DNA of 64,000 nucleotides, taken from the NCBI GenBank assembly GCA_003669605.1, contig QWOP01000070.1, positions 1 to 64,000 on the forward strand. Reading direction: 5' to 3'. The notes under the pieces were generated by a model, which was not told the origin of the DNA, did no database searches, and was given only the letters and a program-made list of their open reading frames with translations. The position numbers were made by a program, and so were the translations under genes. Below, one piece after another: positions 25,223-34,461 of the stretch. Source of the DNA: Planctomycetota bacterium (GTDB taxonomy: Bacteria > Planctomycetota > Planctomycetia > Pirellulales > UBA1268). The stretch's first letter is position 1; the number at the start of each line of letters is the position of its first letter.

Positions 25223-26980
25223 TCACCGCGCCGGTTGCGGATCGTCGTTCGGCTCTGGCTGCACCTTCTCGAATGGCCGCACCCACACCGAGCGGAACTG
25301 GAGCGGGTTGCCATGGTCCTGCAAGGAGAGAGGGAGCAGGTCGGCGTGCTGTTCATAGCGCGGCGGGTCTGCCCAACTGGTCGTCCCCAGGATCACCGTA
25401 TCGGCGTGGATCGCCACGCCATTGTGGAGGACGCTCACGCGGCCTGGCTTCTCGAGCGAGCCGTCGGCCGCGAAGCGGGGCCGGGTGAAGAAGATGTCGT
25501 AGGTCTGCCACTCGCCAGGCGCCCGGCAGGCGTTCACCGCCGGCGGCTGCTGCTTGTACAGCGAGCCGCACTGGCCGTCAGGGTAGGTGAGCGGGCCGTC
25601 GCTGCCGTCCTCGAAGGAATCGAGGATCTGGATCTCGTACTTCCCCATCAGATAGACCCCTGAGTTGCTCCGCCCCTGGCCGGCCCCGGAAGCCGGCTGC
25701 GGCGTCCGGAACTCGACGTGCACCTGGCAATCCCCGAAGTCTTCCTTGGTGGTGATCGTCGCGCCGCCGACGGTGGCAATCCCATCGTGGATGGCCCACT
25801 TCTCACCGCCATGCCAGGCGTCGAGGGTCTTCCCGTCGAAGAGCACGATCGCGTCGGCGGGAACAGGTGCCGGCTTTTCCGGGGCCGGCCCCGGATTCAC
25901 CACCCGCGGCCGCGGCCAGGTGATCGCCGACTTCCACTCACTGCTTGGGAACTTCTTCCCGAGGAGGTAATCATGCCGGGAGCGGAGGGATGCGGTGATT
26001 CGCCGGGCCTTCTCCTCGGCTTCGCCGATCGATAAGCCGGTGGCGATGCCGGGGCGGAGGTGGCCGGCGGCGGAGAGATAGGCGTCACGGAGGAAAGTCA
26101 TCCGCTCATGGCACTCCGGGAGGAAGTTCGCGAACCATTCCGGCTTCTCCTCGGCAGCCGTCTTCGCGTCGCCGAGGGCCGCGAGCACGCCGCGGCAGAT
26201 CGCCCACTGGCCGGCGTCGTCCGGATGGACCGCGTCGGGGATGAAGGTGAAGGTGGGGTCGTCCTGCCGCTTGGCATCGAGGAGAGTCGTCATCGGCGTG
26301 TGGGTGTCGATCACGGTCCAGCCATCGGCCCGCTTCGAGAGGAGCCACTTCGAATACTCCTGGAGCACCCCCTCGTAGTCGGCTTCGCCGGCCGGGTGAT
26401 TCGTGCCGGGGCGGCCGTCGTAAACCGGTGGCGTGAGATGGATGATCTTCACGCCGCGCTTCTCCACCTCGTCGTGGAGCTTTTGCATGCCAGCCTGATA
26501 CGCAGCGAAGCGGGCCTCGTCGAGCGGCAGGTAGATCCCGCAGTTCATCCCGTAGCAGGCGAGCACGAGGTCAGGCTTGACCACCGCCAGCACGCGGGCG
26601 AGCCGCTCGTGCACATCCGGTCGGGGAAATTGGCCGCCGGCATGCCCCTCCTCGGAGAGGCCGGAGCAGGTCTCGCTGGGGAGCCCGACGGCGATCACCT
26701 CTCCGGTCAGCCCCCGGGCCTCCATCCAGGCCGAGAGCGCCGAGACCCAGCGGCCGTCGTAGGTGATGCTGTCGCCGAGGACGCAGATCCGCTTGGCGGC
26801 GGAGAGCATCTCCAGTGGTGTCGCTGTCCCAACAGCAGGGGCCACCTCGGCGGCACAGGCCGGCCAGACCATCAGCGTCTGGACGCCGTCTGCAAGGCCG
26901 AGGATAAGTGCGAGGCCTGAGACGGCCGAGGCACGGATTGCAATGCGGGCGGACCGCGATCCCTGGATGAAGGCGAGCAT
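25223..26980 (-). CDS. secreted SGNH (GDSL) hydrolase fused to a DUF1080 domain
   Basis: The 585-residue protein starts at the ATG at 26980 behind GGGGGA. After a signal peptide, residues about 60-290 are an SGNH hydrolase: block I as ICVLGDSITYDG (Ser), block III as CYGMNCGIY, and PDAVHPDDAGQW with the catalytic Asp-His. Residues about 385-575 are a DUF1080 jelly roll (IVLFDGKTLDAWHGG, FGDCQVHVEFRTP, NSGVYLMGKYEIQILDSF), called 3-keto-disaccharide hydrolase in Pfam. Together they suggest a secreted enzyme acting on acylated or modified carbohydrate. It lies downstream of the PQQ-type genes on the same strand. Confidence 0.88.
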   Translation of the reverse strand: MLAFIQGSRSARIAIRASAVSGLALILGLADGVQTLMVWPACAAEVAPAVGTATPLEMLSAAKRICVLGDSITYDGRWVSALSAWMEARGLTGEVIAVGLPSETCSGLSEEGHAGGQFPRPDVHERLARVLAVVKPDLVLACYGMNCGIYLPLDEARFAAYQAGMQKLHDEVEKRGVKIIHLTPPVYDGRPGTNHPAGEADYEGVLQEYSKWLLSKRADGWTVIDTHTPMTTLLDAKRQDDPTFTFIPDAVHPDDAGQWAICRGVLAALGDAKTAAEEKPEWFANFLPECHERMTFLRDAYLSAAGHLRPGIATGLSIGEAEEKARRITASLRSRHDYLLGKKFPSSEWKSAITWPRPRVVNPGPAPEKPAPVPADAIVLFDGKTLDAWHGGEKWAIHDGIATVGGATITTKEDFGDCQVHVEFRTPQPASGAGQGRSNSGVYLMGKYEIQILDSFEDGSDGPLTYPDGQCGSLYKQQPPAVNACRAPGEWQTYDIFFTRPRFAADGSLEKPGRVSVLHNGVAIHADTVILGTTSWADPPRYEQHADLLPLSLQDHGNPLQFRSVWVRPFEKVQPEPNDDPQPAR

Positions 26981-27123
26981 CGAAGAAATCCCCCTGGAAA
27001 TACCCGCCGCCGCGGCGGAGGGTGGCGTGCTGCAAATACCCCACGCCCCGCGCCGCACGTTTTCGGACGGCGCGGGCTCGTGGAATGCGGACGACTGAAA
27101 AAGGACTACTGGGAAGGACTGGA

Positions 27124-28791
27124 CTACTTGGCTTCGGGAGTCGCACCCTCACGGATCGCAAACAGGTGGCTCTTGTTGGCGATGTAGAGCGTGTCCCCGG
27201 CGACAATCGGCGTCGAATAGACGCTGTTGCCCATGTTGACCTCGGCGATCAGGTTCTTGTCGGCCGAGAGGTCGAAGATCGAGATGTCGCCATCCTCATC
27301 CCCGACATACACCTTGCCATCGCCCACCAGGGGCGATCCCCAACTGGCCGCGAGCATGTCGTGGGTCCAGTGCGGCTTGCCGCTCTGGAGGTCGATGCAG
27401 TGGACAAGACCACTGAAGTCAGCGACGAACAGCAGGCCGTCCTTGATAGTCACGGTGCCGCAGGTGCGGTGCATCGTCTCGTCGAAGTCGAGTTTGCCAT
27501 TGCCGTTGGTATCGGCACCGGGATAGTGCCAGACCGCAGCGGAGTTGGGATTCGGCCGGGCCACTTCCCCCTGCTCCTTGATCACCGCTTGGTTGCGACG
27601 GTGGGGGAGAGGCGCGGAGGGATCCTTGAGGCTGACGGCGACCTCAGGGCTCGTGTCGCCCCGTTTCGTCGGATCGATGCACCACAGGTGGCCGACGCCT
27701 TCGCCGTGCTCGGGATCCTCGCCGACGGCGATGTACACCAGCGAGTCGTGGATCACAGGAGTGCCGATGATGTGATTGCGATCGGCACGGCCGCCGAGGA
27801 CGTACTTCGACTCCTTGGGGTTGCAGTCGAACTGCCAGAGGAGCTTCGATTTACCCTTCTCACCACGGGCATCGAAGCTGTACAGCCAGCCGTCGCCCCC
27901 CCCGAAGATCACTTGGGGTACGCCGTCGATCTCAGCGTAGGCTGGGCTCGACCACTGGCCGTGGAGGACGTTGGCACCGGGCGACCCGTCGGCCCACAGA
28001 ACCTTGCCGTCGCGTTTGTCGAGGCAGAGGAAACTGGGGGCGCTGGAGTTAGGGAGGTTGATGTGCCCCTCGTCGACGCCGTTACTGGTGTTCACAAAGA
28101 GCAGATCGCCGACGGCGGTGACGCTGCAGGAACACATGTTGTGCTGCGACACTCCCAGTTCTTTCATCATGTCGAGCACCCAGACGGTGTCGGATTCGTC
28201 GGAACCCTGGATCTTTTCCCCCTGGAAGGGACCGTCATTCTCGCCGTCGCGGAAACCCTCGGTGTAGAGGCACTTCACTTCGCCGCGGCTGGTGACGTAC
28301 CAGAGGCGGTCACCCTCCACTAACGGCGAGCAGCAGATCCCCTGCAGCGGCCAATCGTGAACTCTTCCCGTGGGGAGTTTTTCGCTGGAGTCCTGCCAGA
28401 GAAAGCCGCCGTCGTTGGTGTTAAAGGCGAGCAGGCACCCCAGATCGACGCTGGAGGGATAGCGGGTCAGCCAGCCCTTGCCGTTGTTGGTGCCGACGTA
28501 AGCCTTGCCACCGGCGACCACGGGGTTGCCGTAACTCTGGCTCCCCAATGCCGCCACCCAGGCGATGTTCCGGCTTGTCTCGGGCTTCCAGGCACCGGTG
28601 GCGGAGTCAAACTGCCCCGGCTCCCAGTCGGTGGGGAGCGGGCCAGTTTCAGGAGCGTTGTTGCGCGACGGGGACCCACCCCATTGGTTCCAGTCCCCCT
28701 TCTCGGCGGACGCCGGCAGCGCCGTCAAAGCGGCGATCGTCACGGCAGCGATGGCAGGCAAACGGCGTGACAAGGCGATGCGGAACTTCAT
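27124..28791 (-). CDS. secreted PQQ-type beta-propeller protein
   Basis: The 555-residue protein starts at the ATG at 28791, overlapping the upstream stop by 4 bp. After a signal peptide (LPAIAAVTIAALTALPASAE) it has propeller blades with motifs such as NPVVAGGKAYVGTNNG, GICCSPLVEGDRLWYVTSRG, KDGLLFVADFSGLVHCIDLQ and SPLVGDGKVYVGDEDGDISI. The opening WNQWGGSPSRNN is the usual start of planctomycete outer-membrane-assembly-like (BamB/PQQ) propellers. No PQQ-dehydrogenase catalytic residues are seen, so an enzyme role is doubtful. A binding or scaffolding role is more likely. Confidence 0.87.
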   Translation of the reverse strand: MKFRIALSRRLPAIAAVTIAALTALPASAEKGDWNQWGGSPSRNNAPETGPLPTDWEPGQFDSATGAWKPETSRNIAWVAALGSQSYGNPVVAGGKAYVGTNNGKGWLTRYPSSVDLGCLLAFNTNDGGFLWQDSSEKLPTGRVHDWPLQGICCSPLVEGDRLWYVTSRGEVKCLYTEGFRDGENDGPFQGEKIQGSDESDTVWVLDMMKELGVSQHNMCSCSVTAVGDLLFVNTSNGVDEGHINLPNSSAPSFLCLDKRDGKVLWADGSPGANVLHGQWSSPAYAEIDGVPQVIFGGGDGWLYSFDARGEKGKSKLLWQFDCNPKESKYVLGGRADRNHIIGTPVIHDSLVYIAVGEDPEHGEGVGHLWCIDPTKRGDTSPEVAVSLKDPSAPLPHRRNQAVIKEQGEVARPNPNSAAVWHYPGADTNGNGKLDFDETMHRTCGTVTIKDGLLFVADFSGLVHCIDLQSGKPHWTHDMLAASWGSPLVGDGKVYVGDEDGDISIFDLSADKNLIAEVNMGNSVYSTPIVAGDTLYIANKSHLFAIREGATPEAK

Positions 28792-31289
28792 GGTTGCTTT
28801 GTCCCTGTGGAGACGGGCGTGACCGACACGTTGTCGATGAAGATCTCGGAATCCTTCGACTGACCGAAGAAGCCGGGGCTTCCTTGGAGGTTGCCGTCGG
28901 CGTGGACAGCCTCGATCGTCCACTCCGCCGGCTCTTTTTCGCCGCGCGGCCAAACCTTGCCGCGGAGAACGGCGCCTGCGGTGGACCGACGGGCCTCGAG
29001 GACGAGGGTGTACCAGCGTCCCGCCTCCCAAGCGAAGGGGACGGTCTTGGAGAAGTGGGTAGCCACCTGGGGGGGCCAGGTGCGGAGTTGGAGCTGTTGG
29101 CTCGCTCCCATCAGATCGAGGGTGTAACGCTGCGCGATCAGCCCCATGTCGGGCATGCGGGCCTTCTCAAGCGCCGCGGGATTGCCGAATGCCTTGGAGA
29201 ACGCGTCGGCATCACTCCCCCCCGATTGTTTTCCGTCGGCAGGCTTGTCGGCAGCGGTTGGCGTGGCCGGATCGCCCGGTTTTCCGACGCCTGATTCGGC
29301 GGCGCGGAAGTCTGCCTGGATGGAATAGTCGTGGAGGCCGATGGGCCCGATCCAGCCCTGCGAACGGGTCCCCTTAGCGATCGTGGTGATCTTCACGAGC
29401 GTCTTACTGCCGTCGACTTCGCGGACAACGTGCCGGTGCCGCATCCCAATCCAGGGCAGCGGCGGCTCCCCCTTGACGACGCCCGTCTTGGGGTCTTTCT
29501 CGAGCGCGATCTCCTCGAAATCAAACTTCCAGGGGAGGGGGGGCATGGAGCGAATGCGGGCTTTGCCGGCGAGTTTGCCCACCTTTGCCGTGATCACCGC
29601 GGCGGCGTGTTTGTCGGCTGGAGCGGTGTACTGGCCAGCCGAGGTGACGCTCCCGGCGCTGGCCGTGAATTCCGCCGGGGTCTCTTTGACGAAACGTCCA
29701 GCAGCGTCGAAGAGACGGGCCTTGAGTTGCACCGACTCGCCGGCCGCGATCTGGCTCTCTGCCGGGACAATCTGTACCCAGGCTGCATCGCCTGCCCCGT
29801 TGCCGCTCGCCGCCGACACCCGCTGTGGTTCGGTCTCTTCGGTGGCGTCGTCCGCTGGCTGATGGGCCGTGAGGGCTGCGGCGTCGCCTAGGCACAGCAG
29901 CCGTTCGCCGGTGGTCAGATAGATTCGGCCGTTCCAAGCGATCGGTGAGGCGGTCACCTCGTCGGTGTCCGAAAACCGCATCCGGTTGACGAACTGCAGG
30001 CCGGTGGCGGTCGGCTTGAGGACATGCCAGCCGCTGGTGGAACAGACATAGAGCTTGCCGTCCGCCACCAGAGGGCTGCCACGGACGATGGTCCCCAGGA
30101 GCTTCTGCGGTTTGCCAACCGGCTCACCGGTGGCCTTGTCGAACGCGTAGACCTTGGCACCGTCGTCGACGAAGTAGATCCGGTCGTCGAGGGTCACGGG
30201 CATCGCTCGGCCGTCCATGACGCCCTTGGCGCCCTTCTTTTGCCACTTCAAAGCCACCGCGGTGATGTCGGTGTTGGGGGCCGGAGGACCTGCCGGAGGA
30301 CCTGCCGGAGGAGCGCCGACGGCCGGAGCAGCAGGCGGGGCAGCGGCCGGAGGCGGAACTGCCGCTCCGTCGAATGCGGTCACCGAGCCCATCGTCTGGT
30401 TGTCAAGGTTTTCCTCGGCTTGCGACATATAGACGATGTCGCCTTCGACCAGCGGAGAAACGTTGAGACCGCGGCGGGAGAGTTTGAAATTCCAGATCGG
30501 CCGGCCGGTGCGCGGCTGGAAATTCCACACACTGCCGTCACTCGATCCGAACACCAAAGCTGCCTTGCCGCCGAGGCTGGCCAAGAACGGCGTGCTGTAG
30601 GTGGTGTCTTCGGGGAGTTCCTTGGTGCCGTTCATCCACCGGACCTCGCCGGTAGCGATGTCGAGGCCGAGGAAGCGATGGGCGGGGCGGGCGGTGTCGC
30701 CCCAGCCGGTGACAACGGCGCTGGCAATCACCAGATCTTCAAACACCACCGGGATATTGGTGCGGCCACCGTAGGTGGAGAGGAAGCCGAATTCCTCGTG
30801 CAGCGAGCGGTTCCATTTGGTTTTGCCGGTGTCGGCATCAATGGCGGTGAACAGGCCGCAGACCCCATGGGCAAAGACCGTGTTTGACACCGGATCGGCC
30901 ACCACGGCCGACCAGCCGACACGCTCCGCGGGGACATCGGAGAGATAGACGTTAAAGACGTTCTCCCACAGCTTCTCGCCGGTGACGGCGTCGAGGCAGA
31001 GAACCTTCTCCGCTTCTTCTGTGGTCCCAGGCTTGTGGCGGACCAGGGTGTAGAGCTTGCCATTGAGGATCACAGGAGTGGAGATGCCCCCCCCTTCCAC
31101 GCTTGTCCAGAGGACGTTGGTGCCCTCTTCGGGATCGAAGGAGTCGATATATCCGCCGCCGCCTGCCTGACGGTTTTCGCCAGGGCCCCGCCAGTCGGGC
31201 CACTGCTCGGCGGAGGCTGCGGCAGCCACCAGAGCGATGCCGAGAAACACAAGGAGGATGGTCGGCAGCCGACAGAGGAGACGTGTCAT
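28788..31289 (-). CDS. secreted PQQ-type propeller with Ig-like and jelly-roll C-terminal domains
   Basis: The 833-residue protein starts at the ATG at 31289. A signal peptide leads to EQWPDWRGPGENRQ, the standard opening of planctomycete PQQ-like propellers. Blades include ISTPVILNGKLYTLVRHKPG and GSPLVADGKLYVCSTSGWHV. A Pro/Ala-rich linker of about 40 residues interrupts the propeller near residue 320. A bacterial Ig-like segment (AAGESVQLKARLFDAAGRFV) and a concanavalin-like domain (DYSIQADFRA, WYTLVLEARRSTAG, DSEIFIDNVSV) follow. The last domain resembles those binding glycans. Its stop overlaps the start of the next propeller gene. Confidence 0.85.
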   Translation of the reverse strand: MTRLLCRLPTILLVFLGIALVAAAASAEQWPDWRGPGENRQAGGGGYIDSFDPEEGTNVLWTSVEGGGISTPVILNGKLYTLVRHKPGTTEEAEKVLCLDAVTGEKLWENVFNVYLSDVPAERVGWSAVVADPVSNTVFAHGVCGLFTAIDADTGKTKWNRSLHEEFGFLSTYGGRTNIPVVFEDLVIASAVVTGWGDTARPAHRFLGLDIATGEVRWMNGTKELPEDTTYSTPFLASLGGKAALVFGSSDGSVWNFQPRTGRPIWNFKLSRRGLNVSPLVEGDIVYMSQAEENLDNQTMGSVTAFDGAAVPPPAAAPPAAPAVGAPPAGPPAGPPAPNTDITAVALKWQKKGAKGVMDGRAMPVTLDDRIYFVDDGAKVYAFDKATGEPVGKPQKLLGTIVRGSPLVADGKLYVCSTSGWHVLKPTATGLQFVNRMRFSDTDEVTASPIAWNGRIYLTTGERLLCLGDAAALTAHQPADDATEETEPQRVSAASGNGAGDAAWVQIVPAESQIAAGESVQLKARLFDAAGRFVKETPAEFTASAGSVTSAGQYTAPADKHAAAVITAKVGKLAGKARIRSMPPLPWKFDFEEIALEKDPKTGVVKGEPPLPWIGMRHRHVVREVDGSKTLVKITTIAKGTRSQGWIGPIGLHDYSIQADFRAAESGVGKPGDPATPTAADKPADGKQSGGSDADAFSKAFGNPAALEKARMPDMGLIAQRYTLDLMGASQQLQLRTWPPQVATHFSKTVPFAWEAGRWYTLVLEARRSTAGAVLRGKVWPRGEKEPAEWTIEAVHADGNLQGSPGFFGQSKDSEIFIDNVSVTPVSTGTKQP

Positions 31290-31401
31290 GGGATGTTTGG
31301 ATTTCCGTCGGGGGATGTGCCCGGGCGGGGCCGTGGGAGGAATGGTCGCCAGAGAGTGGGATCCACGAAGGGTGCTTGCCTGTATGGGATGTGCCGGGGG
31401 A

Positions 31402-32745
31402 TCAGTTGGTGATCCCCTTGCTCCTGGCGTCGGCGGGGAGTTGTGGATCGACAATGCCGCGGGCACCGCGGCCCTGGATGAGCCGATCCTTGGCATCCAA
31501 ACGGATGCTCTCGATGTCGGCGTTCCACCAGGAGTGCCGGGCGTCGGGTTCGGGTGCGGTGAAGGGCCGCACCACGCGCATGCCGACGCCGAGCGCGGGA
31601 TCCTCGGTGTACCACCACGGGCTCTTGGGGAGGTTTGGATCGACTTCCTTCCAAGCGACGTCCTCCGATCCGCGGCGGGCGGCGCTGCGACAACGGGTCG
31701 CTTCGTCGTAGAAAGAACCCCCGCGGACGACCCGCTGTTGGAGCTTCGTCGGCCAAGTGATCGCGGCGGCTTCGGGCACCGGCTGCGGAAGGCCCGCCTG
31801 GCGCGAGTAGCCCCCGGCCACGAGTTGGTCGACGACCCACTCTGCCACGTTGCCGTGCATGTCGTGGATGCCGAAGGCGTTGGGCAACTTGCTCCCCACG
31901 GCGTGCGGCACTTCATCGGAGTTGTCGGCGAACCAAGCGTGGGCGTCGAGTGCGGCGGGGTCGTCACCGCACGACCACGGCCCCTCTGTACCGGCTCGGC
32001 AGGCGTACTCCCACTCCGCTTCGCTCGGCAGTCTGTAGAACCGCTCGGTGAGAAGGCTGATCCACTTTGTGTACTGCCGCGCCGCGTACGGGGTCATCGT
32101 CACCGCCGGCAGGTCGGGGAGCTCGCCATGGGTGAAGGTGGTGGTGGGATCGTAGAGATTCGATGGCGCGGTAACGGCGTCGGCCTCGTTATCGGAAGTG
32201 ATCGCTGGACGGAGACGGGCCGACTCAACCGCCTTGAAGAGATCGCAGGCGGCCATATAGCCCTTGTATTCAGCCCAGGAGACCTCGTGTTGACCGATCC
32301 AGAACGGGTCGATGACGACCTCGAACTGCGGACCCTCGTCGGCATGGCGATCCGATTCCGACTCTGGGCTCCCCATGCGGTAATTTCCGCCAGGCACAGG
32401 CACCATGCGGAACGTGACGTCGCTGCCGGGGAGCCTCTCGTCGTACGAAATCATCCATCCCCCCGGGACCTGGACCATCGGACCATCCCCGTCGGGCTTG
32501 GCCTCACCGGCCACGAACCCGGCGGCGCTCGACGATCCGGAGGGATCCTCGGCACGGCTGGCCGCGCCGCGAATCAGGACAGAAAACAGCGACAGAAAGA
32601 GCACCGCGGCGTACACCACCGTGGATTGAAGGGCGCCTGAACTGGAGGGAGAACAGGGGCATGCTCCCGCGGGACGGCCTCGGCCGATTCCGGCTGGGGC
32701 GGTGGCACTCGATGGGAAGGCAGGGAGGTGGCGACCGGCTGGCAT
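31402..32745 (-). CDS. SUMF1/FGE-fold protein lacking the FGE cysteine pair
   Basis: The product of up to 447 residues has an N-terminal hydrophobic segment (TVVYAAVLFLSLFSVLIRGA) and a SUMF1-fold domain from about residue 100. Diagnostic blocks are VPVPGGNYRMGSPESE, IGQHEVSWAEYKGY, YRLPSEAEWEYACRAGTEGP, GIHDMHGNVAEWVVD and RVVRGGSFYDEATRCRSAAR. True formylglycine-generating enzymes have a cysteine pair in the last region; here only one Cys appears, so oxidase activity is unlikely. Most planctomycete relatives have other or unknown roles. The first 40 residues have poor coding character, so a start nearer the hydrophobic segment is possible. It heads the leftward group of secreted genes. Confidence 0.82.
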   Translation of the reverse strand: MPAGRHLPAFPSSATAPAGIGRGRPAGACPCSPSSSGALQSTVVYAAVLFLSLFSVLIRGAASRAEDPSGSSSAAGFVAGEAKPDGDGPMVQVPGGWMISYDERLPGSDVTFRMVPVPGGNYRMGSPESESDRHADEGPQFEVVIDPFWIGQHEVSWAEYKGYMAACDLFKAVESARLRPAITSDNEADAVTAPSNLYDPTTTFTHGELPDLPAVTMTPYAARQYTKWISLLTERFYRLPSEAEWEYACRAGTEGPWSCGDDPAALDAHAWFADNSDEVPHAVGSKLPNAFGIHDMHGNVAEWVVDQLVAGGYSRQAGLPQPVPEAAAITWPTKLQQRVVRGGSFYDEATRCRSAARRGSEDVAWKEVDPNLPKSPWWYTEDPALGVGMRVVRPFTAPEPDARHSWWNADIESIRLDAKDRLIQGRGARGIVDPQLPADARSKGITN

Positions 32746-32894
32746 GGGCGGGCTTAGAATCCTGGGTGAAAGTGGTGTTGTCAGTGTAGCCTGGGGAGAC
32801 CACGCTGCCCAACGCTGCCGGCCGGTGGCGATGTCCCCTTCAATAGGATCCACTCTTTCAGGATCCGCCGTTTTCAATAAAGAGTGGTCCCGTC

Positions 32895-33455
32895 GTGCCC
32901 CCCTCCAAGCCTACCCGTCCAGCCGCTTTGAAACCGAAGGCCGCCACCTCCAAAGGGGGGGGTGGCAAAGGGGATGACGCGCAACCGGAGCGGGTGGTGG
33001 CGGAGAACCGCAAGGCCCGGCACGAGTACGAGATCACCGATACGCTGGAGTGCGGAATCGCGCTTGTGGGCAGCGAGGTCAAGAGCCTGCGGGCCGGGAA
33101 GATGTCGCTCGATGAGGCTTATGGCAGGGTCGATGGCAGCGAAGCCTGGCTCATCGGCTGTGACATCCCGGAATACGAGAAGGCAAACCAACTCAACCAC
33201 CTGCCGAAGCGGCCGCGAAAGTTGCTGCTCCACCGCCGCGAGATCATCCGCTTTGCAGGACTTGCTGCCGAAAAGGGGCTGACACTCGTCCCCTTGAAGA
33301 TGTATTTCAAGAACGGCCGGGTAAAGGTCCTGATGGGGATTGGCCGGGGCCGCAAACTCCACGACAAACGTGAGAAACTCAAGGCCCAGTCGGCACGCCG
33401 CGACATTGAGGTCGGCCTGCGGGGTAGAAGAACAGGCGGCCGCCGCGACGAGTGA
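32895..33455 (+). CDS. smpB: SsrA-binding protein SmpB
   Basis: The 186-residue protein brings tmRNA to stalled ribosomes. ENRKARHEYEITDTLECGIA is the SmpB N-terminal signature; LVGSEVKSLRAGKMSLDEAY, KRPRKLLLHRREI and LVPLKMYFKNGRVKVLMGIG follow. The basic tail GRKLHDKREKLKAQSARRD enters the ribosome decoding site. The start is a GTG at 32895. It has about 35 extra N-terminal residues, Lys/Gly-rich, ahead of the conserved core, so the length is above the usual 150-160. No ssrA gene was found in the window. Confidence 0.95.
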   Translation: MPPSKPTRPAALKPKAATSKGGGGKGDDAQPERVVAENRKARHEYEITDTLECGIALVGSEVKSLRAGKMSLDEAYGRVDGSEAWLIGCDIPEYEKANQLNHLPKRPRKLLLHRREIIRFAGLAAEKGLTLVPLKMYFKNGRVKVLMGIGRGRKLHDKREKLKAQSARRDIEVGLRGRRTGGRRDE

Positions 33456-33511
33456 GGTTTTCTCCCCTGTCGCGACGGCCGCCTGGAATCTGTATCAGTT
33501 TGGTGAAGTTC

Positions 33512-33775
33512 TCAGCGATCGTCGCCGGCGCCGACGAGCATCGACGCCGATGTCTCAGTGGAGTCCTCCGGGTGCCACAGCGGCATACCCCGTTGGATCC
33601 GTTCAGCAAGGATGTCGAGTTTCTGACGCGAGCCCGCCGGAGCGCTGGTAGGAGCGAATTCCGGCGTGGTCTGCGGTTCGAAGTTCTCGTCGTGACCGTA
33701 CAACTCAATGATTTCGAAAACGTTGCGAATCCGGGCCATCTGGACGACACAACTCCTGGTGAGGCGGACCTTCAC
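33512..33775 (-). CDS. small protein of unknown function
   Basis: The 87-residue frame opens with a GTG at 33775 (an in-frame ATG at 33739 would give 75 residues). It reads LTRSCVVQMARIRNVFEIIE, then a Pro/Thr/Ala-rich linker and KLDILAERIQRGMPLWHPED before an acidic end. The two well-structured ends around a linker look like real coding sequence, but no family is recognised. It converges on smpB with 56 bp between stops. Confidence 0.55.
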   Translation of the reverse strand: MKVRLTRSCVVQMARIRNVFEIIELYGHDENFEPQTTPEFAPTSAPAGSRQKLDILAERIQRGMPLWHPEDSTETSASMLVGAGDDR

Positions 33776-33901
33776 CCGTCAGGACCACGGACGTTCCGCG
33801 GCTTCCGGGATTTCACGAACCGACTAAAATCAAACTGGCATCAAGTTTCAATCTGATGACTGCCCCAGCACGCACGCTGTCGGAGCCACGTCAGACAACT
33901 G

Positions 33902-33949
33902 CATCAGACCACCACATCAGACAACCACATCAGACAAACACATCAGACA
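33902..33949. repeat. 13-bp tandem repeat, about four copies
   Basis: The word CATCAGAC recurs at 33902, 33915, 33928 and 33941, exactly 13 bp apart, in units close to CATCAGACAACCA. A related GTCAGACAACTG lies just upstream. Units differ slightly, so it is older or less homogenised than the 11-bp repeat nearby. Confidence 0.85.
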
Positions 33950-34384
33950 TTTGAGGAAACACTCAGGACAGGGGACACATCTCCGCGAGAACCCGTCCTT
34001 CCGATCTCCGCTGGCACCCTTCGCCTGGCACGTTGAAATAGTGGCCAGCAAGGTGAGCAGGAAAGTCAGCAGGAAAACGAACCCGAGGAACGGTACTCTC
34101 GGCGAAACTTCCTCTTCGGGAACCTTTTCCTGTCGGAAAAGTCTCCGGACGCGAGGCGAAATACTCCGGTGCGGTGGATGGAAGCACGAGGCCAGACTAT
34201 GAACCGCGGGAGGGGTCATGGCCTGTCGGGCGACAGCCATGGTCGCCGCTCGCCGGCTCCGTGGAGGCGGGGGAATCTTCCGACCGCCGACATTATGGAC
34301 CCGTGCTTACGCGAGTCAAACATTTCTTCGCGGTGGGAAGGATTTTCCTCCAACTCCCCAGACGGCAGTCGCTGGATGGCACCG

Positions 34385-34461
34385 GTTGCGGTGACGTTGC
34401 GGTGACGTTGCGGTGACGTTGCGGTGACGTTGCGGTGACGTTGCGGTGACGTTGCGGTGAC
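34385..34461. repeat. 11-bp tandem repeat, seven copies
   Basis: The unit GTTGCGGTGAC occurs seven times without mismatch. It contains TGAC half-words and lies about 80 bp downstream of the stop of the leftward repeat-protein gene. Perfect copies imply recent expansion, and copy number probably varies between strains. Confidence 0.92.

Noticed and set aside
33917-34240. Minus-strand frame with a hydrophobic stretch
   Set aside because: Not annotated as a gene because its start lacks a ribosome binding site, its first half looks non-coding and its end is made of the 13-bp repeat; kept only as a finding.
34385-34461. 11-bp repeat considered as CRISPR or plasmid iterons
   Set aside because: No spacers, and no replication initiator or partition gene nearby.
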